Positions 38,533 to 51,050 of a stretch of DNA of 64,000 nucleotides are shown here, one piece after another; position 1 is the stretch's first letter, and each line of letters begins with the position of its first letter. The DNA comes from Rallus limicola (lineage: Eukaryota; Chordata; Aves; Gruiformes; Rallidae): contig JAKCOZ010000001.1 in NCBI GenBank assembly GCA_022605955.1, positions 71,244,520 to 71,308,519 of the forward strand, written 5' to 3'. The translations under genes and the position numbers were made by a program. The notes under the pieces were generated by a model, which was not told the origin of the DNA, searched no databases, and saw only the letters and a list, made by a program, of their open reading frames with translations.

Positions 38533-41500
38533 ACTTTCCCTACCCCTCCAGTCCCTCTTTTCCAAAAAGAGGTGCTGCAGTTCATCGGCATGTATCTAGA
38601 GAAACAAACCCCTTGTTTCCACTACTTCTGCATTTACAGATGCCCAGCAGTAAGATTAGCCTTGCCTAAACGCGGCAGACCTAACGCTGCAGCCTGTTAT
38701 TTTTAGGCCATGCCCCAAAGTGAACGGAGCAGCGTAAGGCACAGATGCGTGCCAAGTGCGACCTCACATCTGTTTTGACAACTGCATTTTCGAACCAGCG
38801 CTGGGCTTCACTAGGAGCAAAGTGACTTTTCCAGGACAGCACAGGATGTCACGTCAAACAGTTTCCCTTCATGGAAACACAACAGGGCAAGACTATTTCT
38901 TGCAAAAACCTCAAACACACACCAAGCACAATTATTCTTCATCAGATCTTCCTGGTATTTTTTACTGATGAATGAATAAATTATCATTTACATCAAAGGC
39001 AAGATTTCCAGTTGGAGGTTGTTTACTTTCACCTCGGTCAGGGCAGCTCTGGCAGGCTAACTCAAGATACAGATGATTTACAAACCAAGCAGCAAGTGCT
39101 CGCATGCTGGGAACTGTTCAAACAGGAATAATTCAATCTTTTTGTAGGCTCACCCTGGCTAATTTGCCACAAGCTGTCTCTTTTCAGATGCTACATGAAA
39201 CACGACGGGAAAAAAAACCTGAACAAAACCCAAGCAGGATTAAGCTGGTGCATTTACAGCCAGTTCATCTACCAAGAGTTTGGGTCGGTTTGTTTTCTGC
39301 GTAAAACAAATTTGTATTTTTCAGGTTCACGCAGTTACAAAACAAAAATTTGTCCCAGTAACTGATCATTTCCGACTGGACAAGTGTCCAGCAAGTACTT
39401 AACTACTGGAAATGATTTTCAGCCCACTTGCAAGGAATGTATGGGATAATTGTAGGGCACTCTCTTCCACTGGCATTTTACAAGTACTTTTTTGGTAGCT
39501 ATGGAGATGTTACAGCTCTTTTCATTTTGCTGTCATAACTAGACAGCTATTGATTTATTTGTAAAATTCCTTGGAAGAGTGGGAAGAAAGGGGGAGTTTT
39601 AAGTACCACAAGGTCTGAGAGCAAGAAGCTGAAGAAAAAGGAAACCAATTTCAGATGGAGATGGCAGCACGATGGCTCTTTGCAGGAGGCAGCCTTGAAC
39701 TCCAGGTCCAGCTTTAGTACTTCGGAGAGTAAGGAGGTAAAAATACACCACTGTATAGCATGCAGGCCATGGAGGGATTGCCTCTCAACCAGGTCCAAAC
39801 TGAACAGAACTTCTAGCAACTGCTGCCATCACCTTGCACAAAAGGAGTCACTCTCCAACCAAGGGCCTGCTGTGGTTTTGCTCCGACACAAAGGTCTCTG
39901 GAGACATGGTGGGACTCCACCCTTGCAATCATCATACGCTGGGCTACAAGACGTGTTCTCTCCCTCTCCGAACAGTTTATGTGGAAACCTTATCTTTGGC
40001 AGGCCTTGCAGGCAATCAGTGCCTCCTGTCCACCTTCTGCAGACATTCCAGCCAGGCAACAAACGACTGGTCAAATAATCCTGCACTTCTCTCTCCTTCC
40101 GACAGCAGCTCCAGAGCTTGGCATAAGATGAGCAAATGCTGGTCCTCAGTGGCTGATTATACCATGCTGCCCAGTACAATACAGAAAGAAATGCCACTCA
40201 CCATAGTGACATCACTATGATCAAACACTTGTGCATACGTGGATTTAAGACAGCACATGACAAGGGAGCCTGAAACCCAAGATACTGACCGGGAAAACAC
40301 TGTGTCACACAGATAAGGACATGCAAATAATCACAGACTTAGGTTCCATTCAGAAACTCCCCCAGTAACGAGAACAACAGATCAGGCTTGGAACAGATTT
40401 TCCCCTTTGGATGAAACAGAAAGGAAAGCCTGTTTGACCATAATATTTTTCTTAAATTCACCTTAGACCTAGTCATAACAATGGAGCCAGGACCTGCAGA
40501 ATTAACTCTACCACTGAGCCACAGGAAGTTTACAAGCACCACCCTGAAAACAAAACTCAGTCATCTCATCTCCATGTAGCATTTGAAGCCTCTCTACTGC
40601 TCACCAAAGAGATGCTTTCAAGCAATGCTGCAAACAGAGGGAGAGGGAGCAAGACACTGCTGCTGCAGAAGCGTCCGCACCTATGACAGACCTCTTACTG
40701 CTCCTTTCATGTAAGGCTTGTCCATCTATGCAGCCACATCACCAATACTGCTTCATTTATTCATGCAAAGGCTTGAAAGCAGGGAAGAATTAATCATCCT
40801 TTAAGTTTCCCAAGAAGCCAGCTGAAGAGTGTCATTACCACCCTCAGGGCATATGGGTGCCACCAGCCACCACTCCTGAAAGCGCTTGGTCTAGACAGCA
40901 GTGATGACACTTTCACCACTCTCAGTGACAGAACTGCCCATGTTGACAACACACTGGCTGCAGCTTTGCCACGACCTTCTGTGACTGATGCTATGTAGCC
41001 TGTAAGGCTGCCCAGCCCAAATGCCCACCAGTGCAGGGCTGCACCATGAGCAGGGCAAGGTAGCCAGGGGAGAAACACTCCAGGGTGGCCTCAGGACTCA
41101 CCCCATCCCACAGCTGGCCACTCCCAGATGTTTCTGCCATCCCATCACCACCCACAGGATCACAGTTTCACAGCAGTACCACAAATCCTGTTGCACACCC
41201 CAGCAGGTGCCAGAGGCACATCATGCAATTACAGCATCCCTGTGCTGTGGGGCACAACACAGCCTGGCCTCCGCTGCTCCTGCTGCATGCTTCCCTCTGG
41301 GGCACTGGGGTAGGCGAGGGGACACATCTGCACCCCCCACCCAGCAGCAGTCTTCCCACTCACTCAGAGTACAGTGCCACATGACACACGCCTCCCTGGG
41401 GTCCCCCACCAAAACAGGCTCCTGTCCTCCCAAGGAACGGTGGCAGGCAGACACATGCACTCCCCCACGGTGCCCAAACTCCTCGTAGTGCTGTACACCC

Positions 41501-44500
41501 CGAGGAAGTCCCTGAAGACACAATTCTGTGTCAGCACCATCGGGGACTGCAGCGGTCCTGCCTGGCCCTACACAGGAGGCCCAACACCAGCTCCAGGATT
41601 AGTAAGAAAACCTCCAAGAGGATACTTCTGGTTAGGACCTTTTAATTACATGTTTCACATCCAGAAGAAAGTGTAGACCAGGGTAAGCCACTATATGCTC
41701 TTTTTGGAGGAGGGGAAAAAACCCCACCAAAACCCACAAAATAAAGGAAAAAAATCTCAGCCTAAGACAAAAATATCTTCTTTGTTGAAATAAGAAAAAC
41801 AGGTTCTTAGAGCCAAATTAAGCTTAACCAAGAAACATAAATATGCATTTCTGAACCTTCCCCTGATGTTTCCTTTTCAAATATAACAAATTAGAAGTGC
41901 TGTCACAAGTTAAACAAGCTTCAGCTAAGTGGAGAAAAATAAAGAAAAAAATCCTGATGGCTGTAAGATCCAACTGACAAGCCTTTTCAGGCCTGCTCTG
42001 AACAAAAACCAACTTCCCAGAGATTTTAATTAAGAGCAAGAAATAGCCTCCTTTGCTTAATCCTGTTTTGGAAGCAGGACAGAGGATACTACAACAAAGC
42101 TAGCACCTGAACCCACCAGGAGGCACGTAGCTTACCCTATGGCTTTCCTGGAGATTAGCTGCTCAACACACCCACCTCTTCATGAAGAGGACCTTTGCTC
42201 CACTGCGTGTATAGTCGTAGGCAGGAATCTGGAACAGTCAGTGTGCCTTGGCTGCTCCAACATGTCCTTACACCCCTCCCTCTATGGAAGCCACTAACCC
42301 ACTGGAATTGCCTATAATACACACCCTGTTCCAGAAGAACAACCGTTTGCACTCAGATCTTGAGAGAAGCCACCAAGGACGGCCACTTCAGCCTCCGCCT
42401 GCAAGGTGAAGGTCCCCCCTCACAGCACAGAGAGGTCCCCAGGAGGTAGGCTACACAAAGCACTTGTCAGTTACGGTGTGGAGCACCTTGCATTACCTGG
42501 ATGGGGTAACCACTGCAGGTCAAAGTGCCAGTAACGCTCTCTGGTCCCACTCGGCCACATCCACATCCCAGCCTGCACCTCCCCTCGCACCCTGTAGCTT
42601 TAGGAGGCAGCATGCACCCCACCCAGGCTCGCTCCTAGCCTTCCTCTGAAACGGACAAAAAATGAACCCATGCTACATTTCAGCACAGACTTATAAACCT
42701 AAACCAGGGGGGCAGAGGGGGCGCTTTGAATCCACAAGAAAAGCTTCCAACATAAGGCAGGAGGAGACAGCTGCACAGCTGACACCTACCAACAACCCAT
42801 TCATCCTCAAGATTGAGGAGATGCCAATAGGCTATGCACTCCCTCTCCTTGCCAGCACCTTGTCTCCACAGGACTTCTTCCATATGAGTAGACTACCCGA
42901 TCCAAGCCTAAGGGAAAACAGATTCCAGCAGTGTCTCTATGACCACAGTGATCTTCACAAACCCATGCCAGCTTGGCCTTGCTAAGCTGTACAGAACCTA
43001 AGACCACAAGTGCTACAAACCATGTGGGATAACAACTATTTTCAGAAACACAGAAACAGCTCAGTGCATTTATTTTTACCTTTTTTTTTTTCCCAATGAA
43101 GATGCTTTCCCTCATGTGCTCTTCAAGGTAAATGTTAATTATTAGCACTACACTCTGCAGAACCTTAATCTGATCCTACAGACACCTTCATGTGCCAATG
43201 TGATGTCCAAAAACATAGAGAACAGCTTGCAAAGGATCTGCGTGTTCTTTTCCCCATCCCTTACACTCCTTGTGATCTAGGCTAGTCTAAACAGTCAACA
43301 TCCTTCAGCAGTGCTTGGACCCTTCCTGTGTTTTACAAAGGCTGGATTTCTGTCTAACCTTCATACATGGCTATAGCTAGTGATTAACCATGCTGTACAG
43401 AGAAGTATCAAGCTGAGACCTCAGTAAAACACCCACCTAGACTCTCTGGATCTTATGAATGAACTTGAAGTTCCCTGAACAATAGAGGTAACCAGAAATT
43501 AAATTTTGCTCAGATCAAGACCTACACCATGGAAAGACACTCAGCAGCACCAAACAGACTGTCTAAGCCCACTCAGCAAACCCAGCATATGTTCAAAGCA
43601 TCTGCAAGAACCTCCAATGAAGCTCTGTGTCTACAGCAACCATGCTACTCCTGCCTTCTACCTGCAGCATCCTTGGGAGAGCAGGTAGCCAGAGGTACAG
43701 CACAGGCCTCAAAAAGTACAGTGAACAGCACACAGGCCGCAAGCCACGGCTTGGTCACTCCTCTAAGCCCAAGCAGGACCATAAACCTTTAACCACACTT
43801 CACTGCTGCGGAGAGACCAGCTCTGATGTTTTTTGGAACTTCTGCACCAAGGGGCAAATGCCACACCAAACAGCCTCCCAGCCACCCTTCTTCACAGCAA
43901 GGAAAGGCACACTTATCATTAAGGACCTTCCTTCTGAATTTTAGAGCTTGGTCTGAAATCCTCAGGACTCCCACTTTACCAGGCTGAGCCCCTCAGCCAG
44001 CAAGCACCCACGAAGCTGGGTGAAACCATGACCCCCATGGCCATACAGACACAGCAGCAATAAAAGGTAACACTCCCCCAACCCCTCCCCCACTCCACCC
44101 CCTCATCCCTACAGCCAGATCCTGGTGCTGGTTTGGTAAACACACACATATTCTTGTTTCTGTCATTCATAAGAGAAGACTACAGAGGAAAGACTTGGAA
44201 ACGAGGAGGTAGGGGAGAGGGGACACAGACAAGGGGACACAGATGACTGTTTGGCAGTTTGTCTGGTTTTACAGTATTTTTCTGTTACCAACTAAAAACT
44301 GCATACAACAACCACTGCAACACCCATGAACTACCTGGGTTATATTCTACATTCATATATAAAATATATCCTGTACTTTTTCCCTAGTTTTTTTTTGTTT
44401 TGGAATCGATCAGACTGAGAAGATGCATGTAAGGCCAAATCATTATCATTTTTCTCTTATTTGGACACATCTGTTACAGATCAAGAAAATAAAGCTGCTC

Positions 44501-44681
44501 TCCTGAATCCAGAAGCCACAAGAACTCTTTTGATTTCAAACGTGCTGATTAATGGGAGCAGTGATCAGATTTTTCTGATCCCAAACAAAATTAGACAGGT
44601 GTCTTAGCGCAAAGACTCTCCAGTTTAAGAGTTCAGATGCTACAACAGTCTGTGTAAGTCTGAGCACTAAGTTTTCTGCTA
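38533..44681. other. Non-coding DNA, no gene seen
   Basis: About 6.1 kb between two CR1 fragments. The sequence between 40.8 and 41.6 kb is richer in C and has overlapping open frames on both strands, which is typical of stop-poor composition rather than coding. No protein family is recognisable and no confident repeat is seen apart from a T-run at 43,081-43,091. Confidence 0.5.
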
Positions 44682-44997
44682 ATCATAGAATTATAGAATG
44701 GTATGAGTTGGAAGGGACCCCAGGGATCAGAGTTCCAATCCCTCTACCACAGGCAGGGCCACCAACCTCCAGGCCTGGATCTACACAAGGTTGCCCAGGG
44801 GACCATCCAACCTGGCCTCGAACACCTCCAGGGACTGGGCATCCACCACCTCTCTGGGCAGCCCATTCCAGCACCTCACCACTCTCTCTAATACCTAATC
44901 TAGACCTTCCCTCCTCTAGCTTTAATCCATTCCTCCTTGTCCTGCCATTGTCTACCCTTTTAAAAAGATTATTCCCCTCCTGTTTGTATTTAGGAAA
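44682..44997 (-). mobile_element. CR1 LINE 3' fragment
   Basis: The + strand begins with ATAGAATTATAGAATGG, then GTTGGAAGGGACCCCAGGGA, the reverse complement of a CR1 terminus. It continues through the family block reading CTCTGGGCAGCCCATTCCAG, which encodes the [12 protein letters not shown] segment in reverse. Similarity ends near 44,997 after a VDNGRTRRNGLKLEEG-like stretch. The tail resembles the copy at 62.8 kb more than the one at 37.9 kb, suggesting the same subfamily. Frame disruptions make it non-coding. Confidence 0.88.
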
Positions 44998-47900
44998 AAG
45001 CCTATAAAGAAAGATGAGCATACCAATCAAGTTTTGGAGCAGTGTACTTGATCTTGGAGCCTTTTGCTCACAGATGGCATTCAATGGGATTTTATTTATT
45101 TCAGGAGTTACAACGTTGTGCCTCCTGGAAGTGTGATTACCATCAAGATGTATGCAAATAGCAGCTTAAAGTCACACTTTTTGTTATTTTTGTCTTACCT
45201 CAAACGCAACAAGCTGGAGACTGCTCAAATGGCCCCTGGTCCTGGTTCTCTGACACAACTTGCACTGCTAAATGATGCAGAGCAGCAGAAGGGAAAGCAA
45301 GCATCCTTACCTTTAATACAAACTGGGATGCAGGTTTCAAGCCCTGTGTTGGGCAGGAGATCTAATCTTCCTCCCCAGGTATTGTCCTGTGATATGGGGG
45401 AACCAGGCTTTTGCATCTCCCAGTGGTTTTAGCAAGATTCAGACTTGCACTATGCTTTTGAAGTGAGAACAATTCTGGTCTTCACTAGGGGTCATTCCTC
45501 AACACCCCAAGTTGACATGTGGGAGAAGATGCAACATGCAAGGAACAAGGGTGAAATTTAACAGCATCCTCCACTCCCAAAAGCATCTGTGATGAAGAGC
45601 ACTCTGATGAAGCATTACCTCTGCCAGCCCAGAGGGGCCAAGCACAGGACTCCCACCCAGGGGACATATGGAATTTGTGCAGGTATTTGCACAGCCCAAG
45701 TCCTTCCTAAGTTCTCCACCTGCCTCCTCCATTAACAATGCAAATGGCCAGGGCAGGGGCAAGAAGAAGAAAGTCTATAGCCACAGCTGGCTGCAAAACC
45801 TGTATCTAAACATACTTCCACTGAGGAAAGAAATCAGCTCTTTCCAAAATTGATTTATTTTGGCCTTTAGACAGAAACAGAAGCAAAGCTGTTGGAAAAA
45901 GGATAAAGCTTTAACCCACCACACTTCCCCCTTGTACAGCAAAAGTCACAAATGAACAAAGCACTCTGGAAGCTAAAGGATATTGGGAAACCATATATGC
46001 CCACAGCAAGGGCAATACACATCATGGGCAAGCAACTGCAAATCCAGCGTCATGACTGACTTGTTAATGGAAAACTCCAACCTTTAAGCAGAAATAAAGC
46101 ACTATCTTGGCAGCAAATGCTACGAGAAAAATAACAAACAGCTACTATCCTCAGCCCAAGCTGAACAAGTCAACTTGTAAGAGGTGGGGAAGGAAAAAAA
46201 ACCCAAAAATCAGGAGAGGGGAAAAAAAACAGAGCCACCATTTCCTGCACCCCAAGGCGTGTTCACATCCGAGCACCCTCGCTAGGGCACTCAGAACAAG
46301 GAGATCCAAAACAGAGATGCCACCAGAAACTCGCTGAGAGAGATGTTACGATTTATTAGGGCGATCATCTGCTAGAAGGTGCCTGAAGCTGGAAGCATGC
46401 AACAGGTGCAGAGCATAACCTCAAGGCAGGAGAAACACCATCCTCTGAAAGGAGGACTCAGCTTTAATTCTGGATTAGATGCTGACTTTTCCAAACATTT
46501 GGCAAGAGATGCAATGTCTCTGGAATATGCTACTCAAAGATTACTGCTTGTAAACCTGCCATCTTCAAAGAGCTATTTGAACAGTAGACATCTTTGATTT
46601 CCGAAGCTGCAGTTAAATGGCCACCCTTTCTCCATTCACACAGCACCTGTTCAGCAGTCAGCTTTTCAGCACGAACAGCCTCCTACCAAGAGATGGGGAA
46701 GCCCAACGCCTGAGCCCTACTCAAACCAAAAAAAGATGCCAGCACAAATGCAAAGCCGGGCAAAGGGCAAGACCTCAGCACGGTGCATCTGCTACGGGGA
46801 CGGTGCAACACCCCGCTTAGGCTCTGGGTGCACAAACAAATTCACAGTAAGGCAAAGCAGGGTGGGAGTTTGCACCAGACGCTAAATAATAAATGCTAAA
46901 TAAATATCTGGGCATAAACTCGAGGTTTTACCTCTCCTGGGCTGGATCCAAGTGCCGAGTCGCTAATGGGATGACTAATGGCATCTCACAATTACAAATG
47001 GGGGGAGGGGGGTGCTCTGTTCAGCTGACACACCGGAAGGTACTAAGTGGTTTTATTTTTGAAGGTATTAAGTGCTTTCACACATTCTTAATGCACAGCT
47101 GCATGCACAAGCTCCATACAAGAAAAGAAGAGTGATCGCAAACCCACCTGAACCTTCCAGGGAACCTGTTCCTTGTGTTTATAAATTTACAGATGTGGCC
47201 TGGCCAGACAGAAACATGTCAGATCATACACAACTGTATTGCTTTAAAGGACCGAGGTAACATGGGTTGTGCTTTGAAACCTGAAAATAACAAAGGTAAA
47301 TACAAGGAGCAGCTGTCTCAAGTATATCAACCCAACTTGTGTATCACCAGCTACAAGCTGAGCCAGAAGTTACCAGCATCTTGAGGAAGAACATGCAAAT
47401 CCAGCAGTGGGACAAGGGCTTTACTGACCACCTCTAGCAGAACAGGAATTTCCAGGATGCTCTATTACCTCTCTAAATCTCATCTAATAGCTGAGCTCTT
47501 ACTTTTGCTGTTGAAAACTACTGCGAACTAGTGGACTCTACATTCACAGGGATTTTTTATGTAATTTTTTTTCACCACATTCCTCTCCCCCCACACCCCA
47601 AGAGTCAGTGATACATTTTTGGACCATCTTCTACCAGATTTGCAATCCTGAACCCACTCAGTGCTCCCCCCACCTTCACAGAAAACACATAATGCAATGC
47701 ACAATTAGTCAGTTATTCAAACGAGTTTACAGCAACGCTATCTTGCCCTGAGTAAGCAATCACACCACTGTCAAGAAAGTGACTAAACCTTCTTCGATTT
47801 TAAACCTCTTCAGGGGAAGGATTTTTCACCTGATGGAAACTGTTCCTTGAAGCACTGAAAGGCAGAAGCCTCACAGAAACCCTGTTTGGATGGATTCAAG

Positions 47901-49849
47901 AGGCACAAAACCTTGTGAAGGATGCAGTACCGTGCACCTCAATACACAGCGCTGCTGCCATCCAGACCCAAGCGGCGAGCAGAGACCAGACTTTGTTCCC
48001 CTCATCACCACTGAGCAGTAGGACCAAACATGTCAGCAGCACCTGGAAACCTCAGTCTCCTGGGAATGACTGTAATTTCAGGAACGTTAACAATTATCCT
48101 CATGTTGACACAGGTCACAAGCAAAGTCTCCCCATACATCTCCAGGGATGTTTTCGTCAGGAATCCCATTCCTCCCTGCAACGTGTTTCACACTGCACGG
48201 GCAGTGCAACCCCAGACAGAAACAGGACTAGCATCTATGTAGGGGAAAAAAATAGAGGACACTGACCACAGCTTTCTGCCTCGTGACATCCCTGGTTTCA
48301 GGGCGCTCCACCCTGCATTTCAGACAAGCAGAAACGTTACTCACCAATTATTTTTTTTTCCAGAGCATGGATGTGCTGCAGATACATGTGCTCAGGACAC
48401 ATCGACTTAAATATTCTTCAGCAGAACTCTTAAATCCAGAGCTAACCAAGCTAATGGTAGTAAAACCGGAGCAAAACTCACCAAAGCTGAGGAAGCACTT
48501 GAATCTGGACCCATGCATTTTGACTCTGACTCTTGCCAATACCTCATTTAAGAGGGTTACCGTGGTGCTGCATAATTAGTGCCTTGCTCCTCGGTGGAGC
48601 ACCTCAAAGTAAGAGCAATGCTGCTGAAGAGGGAAGCTGCTGTTAAGGGCCCCGCTCCACAGCCAAGCAAACACATGGAGCTCCCACTGCCTCTGGGGAT
48701 GACAAACATCCACTCTGTACCCCCAGCCCAGGAACACTGACCGTAGTTTACAAGCAATAGAGCACACAGGAAGTCTCTCCAGCAAACAGAACAACTCCCT
48801 CTGCTTTCAGGGGCTGATCTGTCTGACACAGCTTTACAAAAAATTGTGCTAACTTATTGTCAAAACTCCCCTGGGATGGGTACTAGGCCAAACTAGCAAG
48901 CACTTCAGCTCCTCATTTCCCACTGTTGTGAAGAATTCAAGAGACCAGAACACAAGCTCCATTTGGAACAGAGAGTTTAAGCTGATTTCAGTTTTCCTGA
49001 TTTCTGGGATACCTCTTGACCTGGCCTGCCATGCTGCCTCACAGAGCGCACCGGTTTTACTGAAACCTGTACTTGTGCTGTTTATTCTAATTGCAAGTCA
49101 CTTTTGTCCCTCACAAAGTTAAATCCTCAAGCTACGGCTGCTACCTTTAATAGAAGCAATAAATCCGGAGTTGGCATACTGAAACATCTTCCTCTCAGAT
49201 ACTCGATCATGTAAGCACGGAGAATATTCTCACTCTGTGACCCATTTTTGCTGTTTACTTTTTGGCATGCAGAGACGCTCCTATTGCTCAATCGTGCTGC
49301 CACTGCAATACATACCAGAGCTTACACATTGTGCTGTTGGTAGTATCTGCGCTTGGGCCAAAACAAGGAGCGCCAGCAGAGTCTCTGAAGGCTCAGGCAC
49401 AGCCAAGCCCGACTCCTAAACACTTCATCTGTGTTTCTGCACGGGATCGGCAGGGCTGCGCTTCCATGAGAGAGCACACACAGGTCGTTATACCACAGTG
49501 AAGCATTTAACACCATAGCTTGCTCCCCCCTCCCCGAAACAACCGCACTGGCATAAAGCACCTTTTCATTGCCACAGCTGCACCCCAGCCAGGGTGTGAG
49601 CTGGCACAGCCATTTCTGTTTTTTATAAGTCACAGATCTAAAAGAAACAGACCTAGAAGAAATAATTACAGGATGTAAAGCCCAGGCCTTAAATCAAAAC
49701 ACGTTTGTTAGTTCAAGATAAAACAACCCAAGTTTTTGCAGTACTTGTGGCTGATGCCTGAAAAGATTAACGCAGAGACAGCCTACTTCTCCCCAAAATT
49801 TCCCTAAAAAGCCATGCCAGGCGCAGCACATCTCTGTTACAGAAGACCA
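44998..49849. other. Non-coding DNA left of the CpG island, no gene seen
   Basis: About 4.9 kb. Two acceptor-like sites on the + strand (TTTATTTATTTCAG before 45,104 and a T-run with CCAG near 48,363) precede open frames of about 70-110 codons. These frames resemble no protein and lack matching donors. The last few hundred bases become steadily more CpG-rich towards the island. Confidence 0.5.
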
Positions 49850-50341
49850 GGAGCTAACTACCGACCATCCCTCGGAAGCCGCCCTCCTTCCCTCTCCCAG
49901 CTAGGGAGCCCCACACGCTGCCCCAGCGCAGAGGGCCGGCTGGCTTTGGGCAGGGTGGAGGGGAAGCCCCTCGTCGCACCCCGGCCGCCCCCCCGAAAGC
50001 TGCCAGCTTCCCGCGCGTCGCTTCCCAGGACAGGCGGCGGTCGCTCCTGGAGAGCTCCCAGTCCACGCGTGGGGCGCGCAGTCCCCGGACGTGTAACACC
50101 CGCTGCCCACAAGCGGGAGAGGCGGACCGGGCCCATGGCGGCGGGGAGGAGTCCGCCCCGCTGCGGCCCTCACGGCGCGGCGGGAGCCGTCGGTGCGCGC
50201 TTCTGCCGCCGCCGCAAGGCAGCCCGCCGGGAAGAACAGGGCGGGAGCTCATCCCGCCGGCACACAAAGTTGCCGCAGTCGGGCTCGGTTCGGTTTCGGA
50301 CAGAGGGGCCGGGCCCCGGAGCTCCCCAGCGCGCCCCTTAC

Positions 50342-50580
50342 CTGCGCCCAAACCCCTGCGGGCCCTCCCAGGGCGGCCGCACCTCCGCCTCTGCCGGCTC
50401 CAGGCAGCCCCCGCCGCCGTCCGGTACGCGCCGCTCGCTGCCCGCCCCGTCCCGGCCGGCCCCGCCTGCGCCCCGCCCCGGACCGCCCGCGCCCGCGCCC
50501 CCGCCTCGCACACGGCGGCCGGGACCCAGCAGGGCCGCGCCGGGCCGGGCTGTGCCGTGCCGGGCACTCGCTTCGTTCCC
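50342..50580 (-). other. Candidate non-coding first exon of a leftward gene
   Basis: Read on the minus strand, a GC-rich leader free of ATG ends in CAG followed by GTAAGG, a good vertebrate donor. The intron would begin at 50,341. The right limit (the start site) is only estimated from the CCAAT box at 50,643-50,647, since CCAAT boxes usually lie 60-100 bases upstream of the start. Absence of ATG fits a 5' untranslated exon whose coding exons lie further left, outside this window or unrecognised within it. The gene cannot be named. The alternative is a long non-coding RNA. Confidence 0.45.
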
Positions 50581-50642
50581 CGCCCCGGGGCCAGGCCTCC
50601 CCGACGGGGCGGGCGGCAGCGCCGGGCCGGGCCGGAGCCCTG

Positions 50643-50697
50643 ATTGGGCCCGACGGCAGTCACTCGACGCCGCCGGCGGGCAGAGGGCGGGGCGGGC
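50643..50697 (-). promoter_or_regulatory. CCAAT box and GC-box cluster
   Basis: On the minus strand, CCAATCA (50,641-50,647) lies just downstream of a tandem GC box, seen on the + strand as GGGCGGGGCGGGC at 50,685-50,697. This is the classic spacing of NF-Y and Sp1-type sites in TATA-less CpG promoters. It lies upstream of the candidate leftward first exon. Confidence 0.55.
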
Positions 50698-51050
50698 TTG
50701 TCGCCGGGGCCCGGGCCGGAATCCTCCCGTGCGGCCCTCAACCTCGACCCCGCCCGCGGCGAGGCGCCCGGCACGCCCAGCCCGACGGGTGCATCCGGAG
50801 GCGCCTCCCGCCGCAGTTCCCTAGTCCTGGGGCGGAGTGAAGAGAAGGGCAGAGCCAGCCTCCGGCCGGCCCGTTTTCCCGGCCTGGAGTGGGATTGGGG
50901 CGGCCGCGAATCCCCGAGGCCCCGCACGGGGGAGGAACAGACCGGGATGCGCTGGAGGTCTTCCCGCCTCCTGCCCGCCTTCGCGCCTCGGGATCCGACC
51001 GGCGGGCGAGCGACAGCTCTGCCCTCCGACGCTGGATGGAAAGAGCCTGT

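Larger units (their letters stand above)
49850..51050. promoter_or_regulatory. CpG island, probable gene promoter
   Basis: About 1.2 kb of very GC-rich sequence with undepleted CpG, in sharp contrast to AT-leaning flanks. It contains multiple GC boxes of the GGGCGGGGC type, two inverted CCAAT boxes (50,643-50,647 and 50,894-50,898, both reading CCAAT on the minus strand) and no TATA box. In birds such islands almost always mark transcription start sites of broadly expressed or developmental genes. The splice donor evidence favours transcription to the left. A Kozak-context ATG on the + strand at 50,134 is noted separately. Long open frames crossing the island reflect the scarcity of AT-rich stop codons. 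Confidence 0.85.

Noticed and set aside
45064..45432. Acceptor-like TTTATTTATTTCAG followed by an open frame
   Set aside because: The protein is not recognisable, there is no donor at a sensible distance, and the site directly abuts a CR1 fragment.
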